Positions 34,298 to 45,742 of a stretch of 64,000 nt of DNA are shown here, piece by piece. The stretch spans positions 256,073 through 320,072 of the forward strand of contig VXVC01000012.1 of assembly GCA_009836625.1 (NCBI GenBank), written 5' to 3'. The notes under the pieces were generated by a model. That model searched no databases, was not told the origin of the DNA, and saw only the letters and a list, made by a program, of their open reading frames with translations. A program made the translations under genes and the position numbers. Each line of letters opens with the position of its first letter. Position 1 is the first letter of the stretch. Source of the stretch: Holophagales bacterium. GTDB lineage: Bacteria; Acidobacteriota; Thermoanaerobaculia; Multivoradales; Multivoraceae.

Positions 34298-35491
34298 CTA
34301 CTCGGGTGGCGGCTCCTGGTCGTCGCCCAGCAGTTCCGCGATCACTTCGTCCGTGTCGGCGCCGCACACGGGAGGGGACCGGCGGTAGGTCACCGGCGTG
34401 TCGGACATCCTGATCGGGTTGGCGACGACCGGCACGCTGCCGCGGTCGGAAAGCGGGTGCGGCATGTCGATCGTCATGCCGCGGGCCTTCGCCTGGTCCG
34501 ATGCCAGCGCCTGTTCCAGGTTGTGGATCGGTCCGCCGGGCACGCCGCGCGCTTCCAGGCCGGCCAGCACCTCGGCGCTGCTCAGCTCGCGCACGAGATC
34601 CGACAGCCGGGCCACCAGTTCGTCCCGGTGGGCGAGCCGGCCGGCGTTCGTCCGGTAGCGCACGTCCGCCGCCAGTTCGGGGGCGCCGAGCAACTCGCAG
34701 AACCGCTCGTACTGGGAGTCGTTGCCGACCGCGACGATCACGTGCCCGTCGGCGGTCTCGAAGACGCCGTAGGGAACGATGTTCGGGTGCTCGTTGCCGC
34801 GCCGCTCCGGCACCCCGCCGGAGACCAGGTAGTTCGATCCCTCGTTGACCAGCCAGGCCATCTGGGCGTCGACCAGGGCGACGTCGATGTGCTGGCCCCG
34901 GCCGGTGCGGTCGCGGTGCCGCAGCGCCGCCAGGATCGCGGTCGCCGCGTACATGCCGCACATGATGTCGGCGATGCCGACGCCGACCTTCATCGGTTCG
35001 CCGTCCGGCGCGCCGGTGAGGCTCATGATGCCGCCGTAGCCTTGCGCCAGCAGGTCGTAGCCCGCGCGGTGGGCGTTCGGTCCGGTCTGGCCGAAGCCGG
35101 TGATCGAACAGTAGACGAGTCCCGGCAGTTCATCCCTGAGGTCGTCGTAGCCGAGACCGTAGCGGCTGAGTGCCCCGACCTTGAAGTTCTCGATCAGGAC
35201 GTCCGAGCGGGCAGCGAGCCGGCGGACCAGGCCGGCGCCCTCGCTGGTCGCGAGATCGATCGCGACCGAGCGCTTGTTCCGGTTGGCGCACAGGTAGTAC
35301 GCACTCTCGCTCGTGTCTTCGCCGTTCGCGTCCTTCACGAAGGGCGGACCCCAGCCGCGCGTGTCGTCGCCCCGGCCGGGACGTTCGATCTTGATCACGT
35401 CCGCGCCGAGGTCGCCGAGCAGTTGGGTGCACGTCGGCCCGGCCAGGATGCGGGTCAGGTCGAGGATCCGGAGTCCGTCGAGGGCGGGCAT
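34298..35491 (-). CDS. CaiB/BaiF-family (class III) CoA-transferase
   Basis: 397 aa from ATG 35491. Family blocks are LRILDLTRILAGPTCTQLLGDLGADVIKIERP, then NKRSVAIDL, then ENFKVGALSRYGLGYDDL. The region with the catalytic Asp is KVGVGIADIMCGMYA. These enzymes move CoA between organic acids, for example in carnitine, bile-acid or formyl/oxalyl metabolism. It is divergent from the monooxygenase (66 bp) and upstream of FabH on the same strand. Together these suggest breakdown or recycling of a cyclic or branched acid. Confidence 0.92.
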   Translation of the reverse strand: MPALDGLRILDLTRILAGPTCTQLLGDLGADVIKIERPGRGDDTRGWGPPFVKDANGEDTSESAYYLCANRNKRSVAIDLATSEGAGLVRRLAARSDVLIENFKVGALSRYGLGYDDLRDELPGLVYCSITGFGQTGPNAHRAGYDLLAQGYGGIMSLTGAPDGEPMKVGVGIADIMCGMYAATAILAALRHRDRTGRGQHIDVALVDAQMAWLVNEGSNYLVSGGVPERRGNEHPNIVPYGVFETADGHVIVAVGNDSQYERFCELLGAPELAADVRYRTNAGRLAHRDELVARLSDLVRELSSAEVLAGLEARGVPGGPIHNLEQALASDQAKARGMTIDMPHPLSDRGSVPVVANPIRMSDTPVTYRRSPPVCGADTDEVIAELLGDDQEPPPE

Positions 35492-35557
35492 GGCTGCGGC
35501 GCGTCCACCGGTCGGCGCCGGACGCGGATGGCAGCCGTAGCATACGATCCTCTCTCT

Positions 35558-37200
<1,643 letters not shown>

Positions 37201-37204
<4 letters not shown>

Positions 37205-38961
37205 GATACAGAACCTGCCTCGTTTCTCTTTCCCTGGCATTCTGGTTCATGGCGTCGCTGCTGGCGGCGACGCCTGTCGACGCCCAGCTACAGGTTGAGC
37301 CCGCCGCCGGGGTCATCCAGGACACCGTCGACGTCGAGGTCGTGAACATCGACGTCCACGTCACCGATCGTCAGGGCGCTCCGGTCTCCGGGCTCGAGCT
37401 CTCGAACTTCCAGGTCTTCGAGAACGGCGAACGTGTTCAGCCGGTGAACTTCTACGAAGTCGTCCGGGAAGACCCGGACGCAACGGCGCCGATCTGGCTG
37501 GTCCTCTACTTCGATCAGCACAACATGCTGTCCGCGAACCGCGACCGGGCGCTTGCCGAACTGGAGGTCGACCTGCCGACGGTGCTCGAGGATCGCCGCG
37601 TGCGGATCATGGTCGCCGCGCACGACCAGGAGCCGCGCGTGATTCAGGCCTTCACCCGGAACTGGGGAGCGATCCGGGGCGCCCTGAACGGGCTGAAGGG
37701 TCAGGAGACTGTTGGCGACCAGAGGGACGGTCTCCGGCAGAGCGCTCAACTCTCCGTCACGGACATCTTTCACCGGATGCGCAGCCGCGATCGACTCGAC
37801 CGCCAGAACGCGGGCCTCGCTATCGACGCCCTGTTGGGCGAGATGAGGACGTACGCCCGCGAGGTCTACAACGATTCGGAGGCCAGCTTCGAGGCGCTCG
37901 GGAACTTCGTGCGCACGCTGGCCTGGCTCGAGGGCCGCAAGGCGCTCGTCTTCGTCTCCGACGGCATCGCCGAGCGGCCCCTCGGTACCCTGATGGAGCA
38001 CGTCCAGGACTTGCTCACGGGCGGCGCCAGCGACGCCGGCGCCCTGGTCGAGCGGGCGGGCGGCGGTCAGGCCGGCGGCGCGCCCGGCACGGGCGGCATC
38101 TTCGACCGTGATGCGAGCATGGAGGTCGGCCGCCTGCAACAGGAGGTCGAGCAGTTCCGGGCGACCGCGACGATTCAGGCCATCGTCGCCGAGGCCAACA
38201 CCTACGGCGTCACGCTGTTCGCGGCCAAGCCGCCGCCGGGCGACGCCGCGACGAGCGCCAGGCGCTCCAGGGGGCGCGGCGCGCTGATGGAGGTCTCGGA
38301 CCGCCGGGAAGCGCTTCACAACCTGGCCGAAGGGACCGGCGGGTTCGGTCGCACCGGCGGCGGGAGGCTGACCGGCGTGCTGGCCCAGGCCGTCGGCGGC
38401 ATGCAGTCGTACTACTCGCTCGGGCTCTCTTCGGCGAACAAGGTCGAGGGCGAGTTCACGTCGATCGAGGTGCGAGTGCGCGGAGTGAGGGGCGCCTCGG
38501 CCGACTACCGCCGGAGCTACGTCAAGAAAGGGGTCCGGTCGCGCATCTCGGAGCGGGCGCTGGCGGCGGCCTACGTCGGTGAGAGCGACAACCCGCACGG
38601 GATGGAGGTGAACGTCGACGCGATCATGCCCGTCGAAGGCCAGGACCTGTACGACGTGCAGATGTGGATCGAGTTTCCGATCAAGAGCGTGGAACTGGTC
38701 GAGATCGACGGCGTTCACCGCTCCGCCACGCGGCTGGTCGTCGTGGCGATGGACGACGACGACGAACTGACCGCGGCACAACACCTGGAGGTGCCGCTCG
38801 AGGTGCCCGCGGAGACGCTCGCGGACGCCCTGGAAAGCCACTACCGGGCGGGCCTGAGAATCCGTCTGCCCGGGGGCCGGCAACGGATCGCGCTCGGTCT
38901 CTGGGACCAGGCGGCCCGGTCGGGGTCGGTGTTGACTGACGCCTTGACCGTGGGGGGATAG
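37201..38961 (+). CDS. VWFA-related secreted protein of the Acidobacterial type
   Basis: 586 aa. A signal peptide (SLAFWFMASLLAATPVDAQ) precedes the diagnostic N-terminal block DVEVVNIDVHVTDRQGAPVS and FQVFENGERVQPVNFYE. A VWA-like domain follows (WLVLYFDQHNMLSANRDRAL ... RKALVFVSDGIAE). The metal-site start is D-Q-H-N instead of D-x-S-x-S, so classic MIDAS metal binding is doubtful. The family is known mainly from Acidobacteriota and is exported; its role is not established. It is co-translated with the monooxygenase and 2 bp upstream of an SDR gene. Confidence 0.88.
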
Positions 38962-38963
38962 CG

Positions 38964-39734
38964 ATGAAGAACCTGTTCGACGTTTCCGGCAAGGTGGCGG
39001 TGGTCACCGGCGGCTCCCGCGGCATCGGGGCGATGATCGCGCGCGGCTACGTCGAGAACGGCGTGCGGACCTACATCAGTTCGCGGAAGGCTGCTGTCTG
39101 CGACGCGATGGCAGACGAGCTTTCGGCGTACGGCGAGTGTGTTTCGCTACCGAACGACCTGTCGACGATCGAAGGAGTGGAGCGCTTCTGCGCCGAGCTG
39201 CGGGAACGCGAAGAGAGGATTCACATCCTGGTGAACAACGCCGGCGCCGCCTGGGGAGCGCCGCTCGAGGAGTTCCCCGAGTCCGGCTGGGACAAGGTGA
39301 TGGACATCAACCTGAAGGGCCCGTTCTACCTGACCGTCAAGCTGCTCCCCGAGTTGCGCGCCGCGGCCACGGAGGACGATCCGGCGCGGGTGATCAACAT
39401 CGCCTCGATCGACGGCCTGCACGTGAACCCGCAGGAGCACTACCCCTACAGCGCCAGCAAGGCCGGCATGATCCACCTGACCCGAGCCCTCGCGCGCCGC
39501 CTCGCGCCTGAGGACATCACGGTGAACGCCGTCTGCCCGGGGCCGTTCGAGAGCAAGATGATGGAGTACAACCTGCGGAAGTTCGGCGACGAGATCCGCG
39601 CCCGCAACCCGCGCAAGCGGATCGGCACGCCGGAGGACATGGCCGGCGTTTCGATCTACCTGGCGTCCCGCGCCGCGGCCTACGTCACCGGCGCCGCCAT
39701 CCCGGTCGACGGCGGCATCTTCGCGGTGAGCTGA
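38964..39734 (+). CDS. Short-chain dehydrogenase/reductase (SDR)
   Basis: 256 aa. NAD(P)-binding TGGSRGIGA, then LVNNAGAAWG, catalytic Ser in NIASIDG, Tyr-x3-Lys in YSASKAGM, and PVDGGIFAVS at the end. This is the classical SDR layout, close to 3-oxoacyl-reductase or gluconate-dehydrogenase-like enzymes. It begins 2 bp after the VWFA gene stop. The substrate is unknown. With the Baeyer-Villiger enzyme, CaiB and FabH it could handle a ketone/alcohol pair. Confidence 0.94.
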   Translation: MKNLFDVSGKVAVVTGGSRGIGAMIARGYVENGVRTYISSRKAAVCDAMADELSAYGECVSLPNDLSTIEGVERFCAELREREERIHILVNNAGAAWGAPLEEFPESGWDKVMDINLKGPFYLTVKLLPELRAAATEDDPARVINIASIDGLHVNPQEHYPYSASKAGMIHLTRALARRLAPEDITVNAVCPGPFESKMMEYNLRKFGDEIRARNPRKRIGTPEDMAGVSIYLASRAAAYVTGAAIPVDGGIFAVS

Positions 39735-39809
39735 GATGCAACCGGACGTCGGACGAGGCCGCGCTACGGTGCCGATTGCCGTCGAGGCCGGGCTGGCGAT
39801 CGACTCTAG

Positions 39810-40943
39810 CTAATCGCTCCGCGAGCCGACTTGGGAGCGTGGCGGCCAATACGCGAAGAGCTCTGCAGCAGCATCCACGACGTAGAAGCGGCCCAGAGCG
39901 TAAGTGATTCCGGTGGGACGGATGTTTGCCTGGTCCAGATCGAAGTCGGCCGACGGCACGCGCCGGCCGCCGTTGTCATATGCGTAGACTTTGTCATGGA
40001 ACTGGTCCACGACGTAGAAACGGCCATGGGCGTACGTGATTCCTGCGGGACTGCCGTTCTCCGGATCCAGGTCGAAGTCGGCCGAATCCATGCGCGCACC
40101 GTTGCGGGCGTACGCGTAGACTCTGTCGCTCCACTCATCTACGATGTACAGGTGGTCATTAGCGTAGGTGATTCCTGCGGAACTGCCGTTGTTTAGGTAG
40201 AAGTCGGTCGACCACAGCATACGCGAGCCCCTGCCCCAATACCCGTAGACTTTGTCGAGCCACTTGTCTACGACGTAGAAGCCGTGCTCGGCGTACGTGA
40301 TTCCTGCGGGACTGCCCCGGTCAAGGTAAAAGTCGGCCGACGGCACACGCAAGCCGTTGTTGCCGTACGCGTAGGCTTTTTCGTCGGTCCTTTCATCCGC
40401 GACATAGAAGCGGCCATGGGCATAGGCGATCCCCCTTGGTTCGTTGCTACCAGGGATTAGGCTCCAGCGGCCCACTTCCCGCGAGCCGGCGCTCGAGCAC
40501 CGGAACGCAGCGGTATCGCTGCTGGTGGCGGCGGTGTGGCCCGACTTGTTGCGGTGGAACCACCGTTGCCCGTCGCTGATCCGGATGACGACGAGGTTGA
40601 ACGCGAGGTCCGTTACGGGTGCCACGTACACCCAGCGGTGGTCGTTGATGGAACAGCCGTCGAGCACCTTGATCAGCACTTCCGCGTTGTCACGATTGAA
40701 GAACCAGAGCAACCCGGACTGTCCCGACGCCCATGTACCCGACTTGGCCTCGCCGATCGTGCCGTCGCTGACTTCGTAGCACATACGGACGATGTAGCCG
40801 CCGTCGAAGGAGAGCGGCGTTGCTCTGGGCTCACAGTCGGTGTAGCCGCTGGAGTCCAAGGCTGCCATCACTGGTGCCGCCCAAGGCACCAAGGCAAGTG
40901 TGAGGAGAGCGGGCAGGACGCGGCTTTTCTTGGGTGCGGACAT
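39810..40943 (-). CDS. Secreted protein with tandem propeller-type repeats
   Basis: 377 aa from ATG 40943. The signal peptide ends near APVMA. An N-terminal domain (about 30-160) has WVYVAPVTDLAFNLVVIRIS and several cysteines. Five tandem repeats of about 42 residues follow, with consensus PAGITYAHGRFYVVD / DKVYAY / GxRxxSADFDLD. These resemble NHL/SMP-30-like propeller blades; the last is partial. Strong similarity between blades suggests recent expansion, and the underlying DNA is correspondingly repetitive. Codon use is less G/C-biased than in neighbours. The ligand is unknown. Confidence 0.75.
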   Translation of the reverse strand: MSAPKKSRVLPALLTLALVPWAAPVMAALDSSGYTDCEPRATPLSFDGGYIVRMCYEVSDGTIGEAKSGTWASGQSGLLWFFNRDNAEVLIKVLDGCSINDHRWVYVAPVTDLAFNLVVIRISDGQRWFHRNKSGHTAATSSDTAAFRCSSAGSREVGRWSLIPGSNEPRGIAYAHGRFYVADERTDEKAYAYGNNGLRVPSADFYLDRGSPAGITYAEHGFYVVDKWLDKVYGYWGRGSRMLWSTDFYLNNGSSAGITYANDHLYIVDEWSDRVYAYARNGARMDSADFDLDPENGSPAGITYAHGRFYVVDQFHDKVYAYDNGGRRVPSADFDLDQANIRPTGITYALGRFYVVDAAAELFAYWPPRSQVGSRSD

Positions 40944-41092
40944 GTCGGGAGGATAGCTGGCCGACTCGAACTTCCGGCGCATTCCGCGCTGTGGCCGCAC
41001 GCCTGCCCCGACGCCCCGTAGACTTCTGCCGACAAGCCCGATGTCCGACGGTGCGCGAACCGGGTGGAAGAGTGGTCGCGAGGCGCTGCGAC

Positions 41093-41500
41093 TCAGTCCT
41101 CGTCGCCGCTGATGCTGCAGATCCCGTTGCCCTTGGCTGCTATGTAGAGGAACACGAAGCAGAAGAGAACGGCGGCCTCCCCGCGGTTCACCAGCGGGAA
41201 CAGGTAGTGCAGGATGCCGGGGTCTTCGACCGGCCGGAACACGTGGCCGAGGAAGTAGGCGAAGGCCATCAGGCCGCTGGCGAGGAAGGCGACGGGTCGG
41301 GTGAACAGGCCGACCATGATCAATGCGCCGCCGATCAGCTCGATTGGCCCGGCGATGTAGAGGATGAAGCCGGGGGCCTCAGGAGTCGGAAGGGGAAAGC
41401 CGAGCAGCTTCTGCGCCCCGTGCCAGAGGAAAAGGAAGCCGGCGACGATGCGCATCGCGGCGTAGGTCTGGGGCTGGCAGTTCTTGAGCGACTCGAGCAT
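41093..41500 (-). CDS. DoxX-family membrane protein
   Basis: 135 aa with four hydrophobic helices. The family start MRIVAGFLFLWHGAQKLLGFP and the GPIELIGGALIMVGLFTRPVAFLASGLMA segment are typical of DoxX. The DoxX domain occurs in quinol-oxidase subunits and in redox or thiol-stress membrane complexes; this stand-alone form has no assigned reaction. It is preceded by 149 bp in which I see nothing specific. Confidence 0.88.
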   Translation of the reverse strand: MLESLKNCQPQTYAAMRIVAGFLFLWHGAQKLLGFPLPTPEAPGFILYIAGPIELIGGALIMVGLFTRPVAFLASGLMAFAYFLGHVFRPVEDPGILHYLFPLVNRGEAAVLFCFVFLYIAAKGNGICSISGDED

Positions 41501-41537
41501 CGCGTTCCTCCCTGGGCTGTTGTGGTGTGGGGCTAGC

Positions 41538-42353
41538 CTACCGTCCGGTTCGGGCGTCTACCGGCGACAGGATGTCTTCGTCCCTGGTCGCGATCAGCAG
41601 CCGGTGCGGCCGGTCCTTGATCAGGCTGCGTTCGAAGGGGACGATGCGGAGTGCCCAGTTGCGAAGGGCCGGGAACGCCTCGAAGTTCCGGTGGATCGTG
41701 AAGATGCCGACGGTTGGGCCGTGCGAAACCGCCTCGAACTCGCTCCAGAAGTCGGCGAGCGACCAGTGGAAGCCGGCGGCGTAGAAGGAGTACACGACGT
41801 CGTAGGGACCGGGCAGAGCGTCCAGGCGGTGATGGAGTTCGTGGGCGTCGAAGACGCGGAAGTGCGGCACCTCGTTGTGCTCCAGCACCTGGCGCAACGT
41901 CGTGAGATCACCGCAGAAGGAGCGGTCGGTCCGTTCGCCGCTCCGGGGATAGTCGATGCGCGGACCGTCGCCGTCGTAGAGGTGGAACTCCGTGTCGTTC
42001 CAGTCGAGCGCGCGCCGGAAGAAGGCGGTCGACCGGCCCAGGCCGCAGCCGATGTCGAGCGCCTTGCCGGGGCGCGGCATGGCGCGGAGCACGGGCTCAG
42101 CGGCGTCGAACTCGCCCCAGCAGGACCCGTTCTGGGTCAGCTCCCAGAACGACCGCGAGGTCTCTCCGGGTGCAAGGTGAAACTGCGGTGACAGGCGGGA
42201 GATCGCGGCCACCATCTCCGCGGTCATCGGCGGCGCCCGGAAGTGCCGTTCCCGGTCCCGGAAGCGCGGGTGGATGTCGGCCGCCGAGAGCTCGCGACCG
42301 GTGCGCTTGCGCCACTCGGCGCGCAGCCGCGGCAACAGGAAGCTGACGTCCAC
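41538..42353 (-). CDS. Class I SAM-dependent methyltransferase-like protein
   Basis: 271 aa. The SAM-binding motif I is KALDIGCGLGRSTAFF, followed by a motif II-like FHLYDGDGPRID and VVYSFYAAGFHW. The architecture resembles putative sugar O-methyltransferases. It has no signal peptide. It starts 12 bp after the stop of the tricorn-like gene on the same strand, possibly in one transcript. The methyl acceptor is unknown. Confidence 0.82.
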   Translation of the reverse strand: MDVSFLLPRLRAEWRKRTGRELSAADIHPRFRDRERHFRAPPMTAEMVAAISRLSPQFHLAPGETSRSFWELTQNGSCWGEFDAAEPVLRAMPRPGKALDIGCGLGRSTAFFRRALDWNDTEFHLYDGDGPRIDYPRSGERTDRSFCGDLTTLRQVLEHNEVPHFRVFDAHELHHRLDALPGPYDVVYSFYAAGFHWSLADFWSEFEAVSHGPTVGIFTIHRNFEAFPALRNWALRIVPFERSLIKDRPHRLLIATRDEDILSPVDARTGR

Positions 42354-42365
42354 CGGCAGGCGGCG

Positions 42366-45300
42366 CTAGCGGCGGACGCGGATCGGGAAGGGTGGCTTCG
42401 CCGGCTCTGCCGGCGGGTTCGCCTCCAGTTGCTCGAGGACCATCTCGATCGCCTTCTCGAGTTGCGGATCGCGGCCGGCGATGATGTCCGCGGGCCACTG
42501 CTCGACGTCGATGTCGGGCGGCACGCCGACGTTTTCGACGACGAAGCCGTCCTCTGTCCAGATCGCCAGGTTCGGCGCGGTGACGAAGCCGCCGTCCATC
42601 AGGATGGGGAAGCCGAGGGTGCCGACCAGACCGCCCCAGGTCCGCTTGCCGACCAGCGGGCCGAGGCCGAGCTTGCGGAACATCCACGGCAGCAGGTCGC
42701 CGCCGGAACCGGCGGTCTCGTCGATGATCATGACCTTCGGCCCCAGTATGGCGCCGCTGGGCGTGCGGAAATCGGCGCCGTAGCGGGTCGCCCAGTGGCT
42801 GATGTACGGGCGCCGCAGGTGGTCGATGTAGTAGTCCGCGACCTGGCCGCCGCCGTTGAACCGCTCGTCGACGATCAGGGCCTGCTTGTGGACCTGCGGG
42901 AAGAAGTAGCGCTTGAAGTAGGTGTGGCCCAGAGTGGTCGTGTTCGGCACGTAGACGTAGGCGACCCGGCCGTCGGTGGCTTCGTTGACCTTCGCCAGGT
43001 TGCCCTCGACCCACTCCCGGTTGCGGAGCGCCGACTCGTTCGCGATCGGGACCACGGACACGGTGCGCGAACCGGAGCCGTCCGCGTTCGGACCGACCGT
43101 GATGTCCGTGATCTTGCCGGCCGTGTTCTCGAAGCGCTCGAAGACGTTATCGGAGGCTTCGAGGTCGACGCCGTTGACGGCAAGCAGATACTCGCCGGCG
43201 GAAACGGAGACGCCCGGCTCGGTGAGCGGTGCCCGCAGTTCGGGGTTCCAGTTCAGGCCCCCAAGGACGTGGGCGAAGCGGTAGCGGCCGTCGGCGATCT
43301 CGAAGTCGGCGCCGAGCAGGCCCCCGCCCACGCGCTCCGGATCGGCCCGCCGGTCGCCGCCGCCTACCCGGTGGTGGCCGACCGCGATCTCGCTGCACAT
43401 CCAGCGCAGCACCTTGTTCAGGTCGGCGCGGGTGGCGATGTCGGCCAGGAAGCCGCTGTACTTCTCGGCCATCGCCGGCCAGTCGGCCCCGTGCATGCCC
43501 GGGTCGTAGAAGTAGTCGCGGTTGATCCGCCAGACCTCGTCGTAGATCTGTTTCCACTCCGCGCGCGGATCGATGCGGACGGTCAGCTTGTCGACCGCCA
43601 TGGCGCTTTGCGCGCGATCGATCTTGCCGCCGGCGTTCGCGATGCCGAAGTCGTTCTGGCCGGCGTAGAGCAGCTTCTTGCCGTCGGCGCTCAGCGAGAA
43701 GCCCCCGACGCCGGAGAGCAGCACCGTTTCCTCGCGATCCTCCAGGTTGAAGAGGACGAGATCGCCGCCACCCCCGCCGAACCGGCCCGCGGGCTGCGAG
43801 CGGAGGTAGTAGAGCTTGCCCGCTTCGCCGGCTTCCAGGTTGCTGTAGCCGCCGGCCTGGACGGGCAGTGCGAGGATGCGCTGATTCAGGCCTTCGAAGT
43901 CGATCTCGACCTGTGGCCCTTCGGCGTCTTCACCGTCGCTGTCGGCGTCGGTGTTGTTGCCCTCCTCGGCCTCCTCGTCGCCTTCGTCCGACTCCACGGC
44001 CTCCTCGTCGCTCTCCGCGGCAAGCGGCGATTCGCCGTCCTGGCGCAGGACCGCGAGATAGATCGCGCTCGACAGTTCCATGTCCGCGTTCGACATGGCG
44101 AACCAGTGCTTCACGGGACCGGCGTCGGTCGAAGCGCGGAAGTACAGGTAGTCGCCGCTCCGGTCGAAGACGGGTTCGCCGACCTCGCTCAGCCCGTCGG
44201 TCACCGGGTGGGATGTCTCTGCTTCCACGTCGTAGACGAACACCTGCTGCATGTAGGAGCGCGTGTTCAGGGTGTAGGCGACGTAGCTTGAGTCCGGCGC
44301 CCAGGAGTGGCCGGGTCGGGGCGGGAAGGACGGCCCGTAGTAGTACTCGCTCGCCACCTTCGCCACGTCGCCGCTGTCGAGATCGATGACGAAGAGCGTC
44401 ATCGAGTTGTCGACGTAGCTGATCCTCTCGCCGTCGGGCGACCACTCGGGGCCGTGGTAGAAGCCGTTGCCGCCGGGTTCGCCGCCCAGCTCGTAGCGGC
44501 GAACATCGCCGCTCTCCTGGTCGCGGACGTGGAGTCCGTACTCGCCACCCTGGTCCGAGAAGTAGGCGATGCTTCTGCCGTCGGGCGACCAGGCCGGGTC
44601 GCGCTCGTGGACGCCGGGCGTGCGGGTCAGGTTGCGGGCGTCGCCCTTCTTGGCCGGCAGGGTCAGCACCTCGCCCCGATAGCCGAACGCGGCGCGGGCG
44701 CCAGTGGGCGAGATGGACGCGCTGCGGATGTTCTCCGGCCCCTCGACCCAACGAGGCCGGGTCTCGGTCAGGTCGGCCGCGACGCCGATTCGAAGGCGCT
44801 CATGGCGGTCCGAGGCCGGATCGTAGACGTGCAGGTAGCCGCCCTGCTCGTAGATCACCGTGTCGGCGGAACCCGAGAGATCCTCGACGTGAAAGTCCTC
44901 GAACTCGGAATGCCGGACGATCTCGCCGCTACCCGTCTCGAAGGAGTAGAGGTTGAATTCGCCGTCCCGGTCGGAGCGGAAGAACACCCGGTTGCCGATC
45001 CAGGTCGGGTCCGTGTCGTTCGAACGGCCTTCGGGTTGCGGGATCGTCTGTACCGAGTGATCGCCGGTGTCGTAGATCCAGATCCGCGACGTCGTGCCGC
45101 CGCGGTAGTTCTTCCACTGCTCGAAGCGTTCGGGGGTGGGGATGTAGGCGATGCGACTGCCGTCGGGCGAGTAGCTCGCGCGCAGCCCGTGCGGGATCGG
45201 GAGCTTCGCGGGCAGCCCGCCGGTCAAGGGCACGGTGAAGAGCTGGAAGTGGCGGTTCGTGAACATGCTGCGCTGGGAAGCGAACAGCACGGCCGAACCG

Positions 45301-45683
45301 TCGACGGTGAAGCCCTGAACCAGATCGGCGCCCGGGTGCCAGGTGAGCCGCTTCGGCTCGCCGCCCGCGGCGGGCATGACGAAAACGTCGATGTTGCCGT
45401 CGTACTCGGCGCTGAATGCGACCAGAGTGCCGTCGGGGGAGAAGCGGGGGGTGGTCTCCGTCCCCTCGTGGGAGGTGAGCCGGCGCGCTCCTGAGCCGTC
45501 GCGGCCGGCGATCCACAGGTCTCCTGCGTAGGCAAACGCCACGTGATCAGCGCTCACCGCGGGCTGGGACAGCAGCCTCGTGTCCGTGACGTCGATCGCG
45601 TGAAGGGCGGGCGCCAGCGTGCCGGTCGCGATGGCGACGATGGCAGGGGTCAGAAAGCGGATTCCGTTCGCGGTTGGATTCAT
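42366..45683 (-). CDS. Tricorn-type protease (propeller + PDZ + S41 peptidase)
   Basis: 1105 aa from ATG 45683; the track's 45896 start is upstream of a clear signal peptide (LTPAIVAIATGTLAPALHA). PD40/WD-like propeller blades fill about residues 30-550 (TPRFSPDGTLVAFSAEYDGN, AWSPDGRSIAYFSDQGG). An acidic linker (ESDEEAVESDEGDEEAEEG) follows, then a tricorn C1-like region, a PDZ-like domain (about 790-880) and an S41 domain. The S41 domain has IVDERFNGGGQVADYY, IDETAGSGGDLLPWMF and VGKRTWGG. Tricorn homologues trim peptides; the signal indicates periplasmic action. It is divergent from the TIM-barrel gene. Confidence 0.92.
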   Translation of the reverse strand: MNPTANGIRFLTPAIVAIATGTLAPALHAIDVTDTRLLSQPAVSADHVAFAYAGDLWIAGRDGSGARRLTSHEGTETTPRFSPDGTLVAFSAEYDGNIDVFVMPAAGGEPKRLTWHPGADLVQGFTVDGSAVLFASQRSMFTNRHFQLFTVPLTGGLPAKLPIPHGLRASYSPDGSRIAYIPTPERFEQWKNYRGGTTSRIWIYDTGDHSVQTIPQPEGRSNDTDPTWIGNRVFFRSDRDGEFNLYSFETGSGEIVRHSEFEDFHVEDLSGSADTVIYEQGGYLHVYDPASDRHERLRIGVAADLTETRPRWVEGPENIRSASISPTGARAAFGYRGEVLTLPAKKGDARNLTRTPGVHERDPAWSPDGRSIAYFSDQGGEYGLHVRDQESGDVRRYELGGEPGGNGFYHGPEWSPDGERISYVDNSMTLFVIDLDSGDVAKVASEYYYGPSFPPRPGHSWAPDSSYVAYTLNTRSYMQQVFVYDVEAETSHPVTDGLSEVGEPVFDRSGDYLYFRASTDAGPVKHWFAMSNADMELSSAIYLAVLRQDGESPLAAESDEEAVESDEGDEEAEEGNNTDADSDGEDAEGPQVEIDFEGLNQRILALPVQAGGYSNLEAGEAGKLYYLRSQPAGRFGGGGGDLVLFNLEDREETVLLSGVGGFSLSADGKKLLYAGQNDFGIANAGGKIDRAQSAMAVDKLTVRIDPRAEWKQIYDEVWRINRDYFYDPGMHGADWPAMAEKYSGFLADIATRADLNKVLRWMCSEIAVGHHRVGGGDRRADPERVGGGLLGADFEIADGRYRFAHVLGGLNWNPELRAPLTEPGVSVSAGEYLLAVNGVDLEASDNVFERFENTAGKITDITVGPNADGSGSRTVSVVPIANESALRNREWVEGNLAKVNEATDGRVAYVYVPNTTTLGHTYFKRYFFPQVHKQALIVDERFNGGGQVADYYIDHLRRPYISHWATRYGADFRTPSGAILGPKVMIIDETAGSGGDLLPWMFRKLGLGPLVGKRTWGGLVGTLGFPILMDGGFVTAPNLAIWTEDGFVVENVGVPPDIDVEQWPADIIAGRDPQLEKAIEMVLEQLEANPPAEPAKPPFPIRVRR

Positions 45684-45742
45684 GTCGGTCCCTCGGAAGT
45701 GGGGTCGGTTCTGGCCGGTTCGGCGGCTGGTACTCTGCCACG

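Noticed and set aside
42243-44291. 682-aa plus-strand ORF opposite the tricorn-like gene
   Set aside because: Antisense shadow; the minus frame carries clear propeller and S41 motifs.
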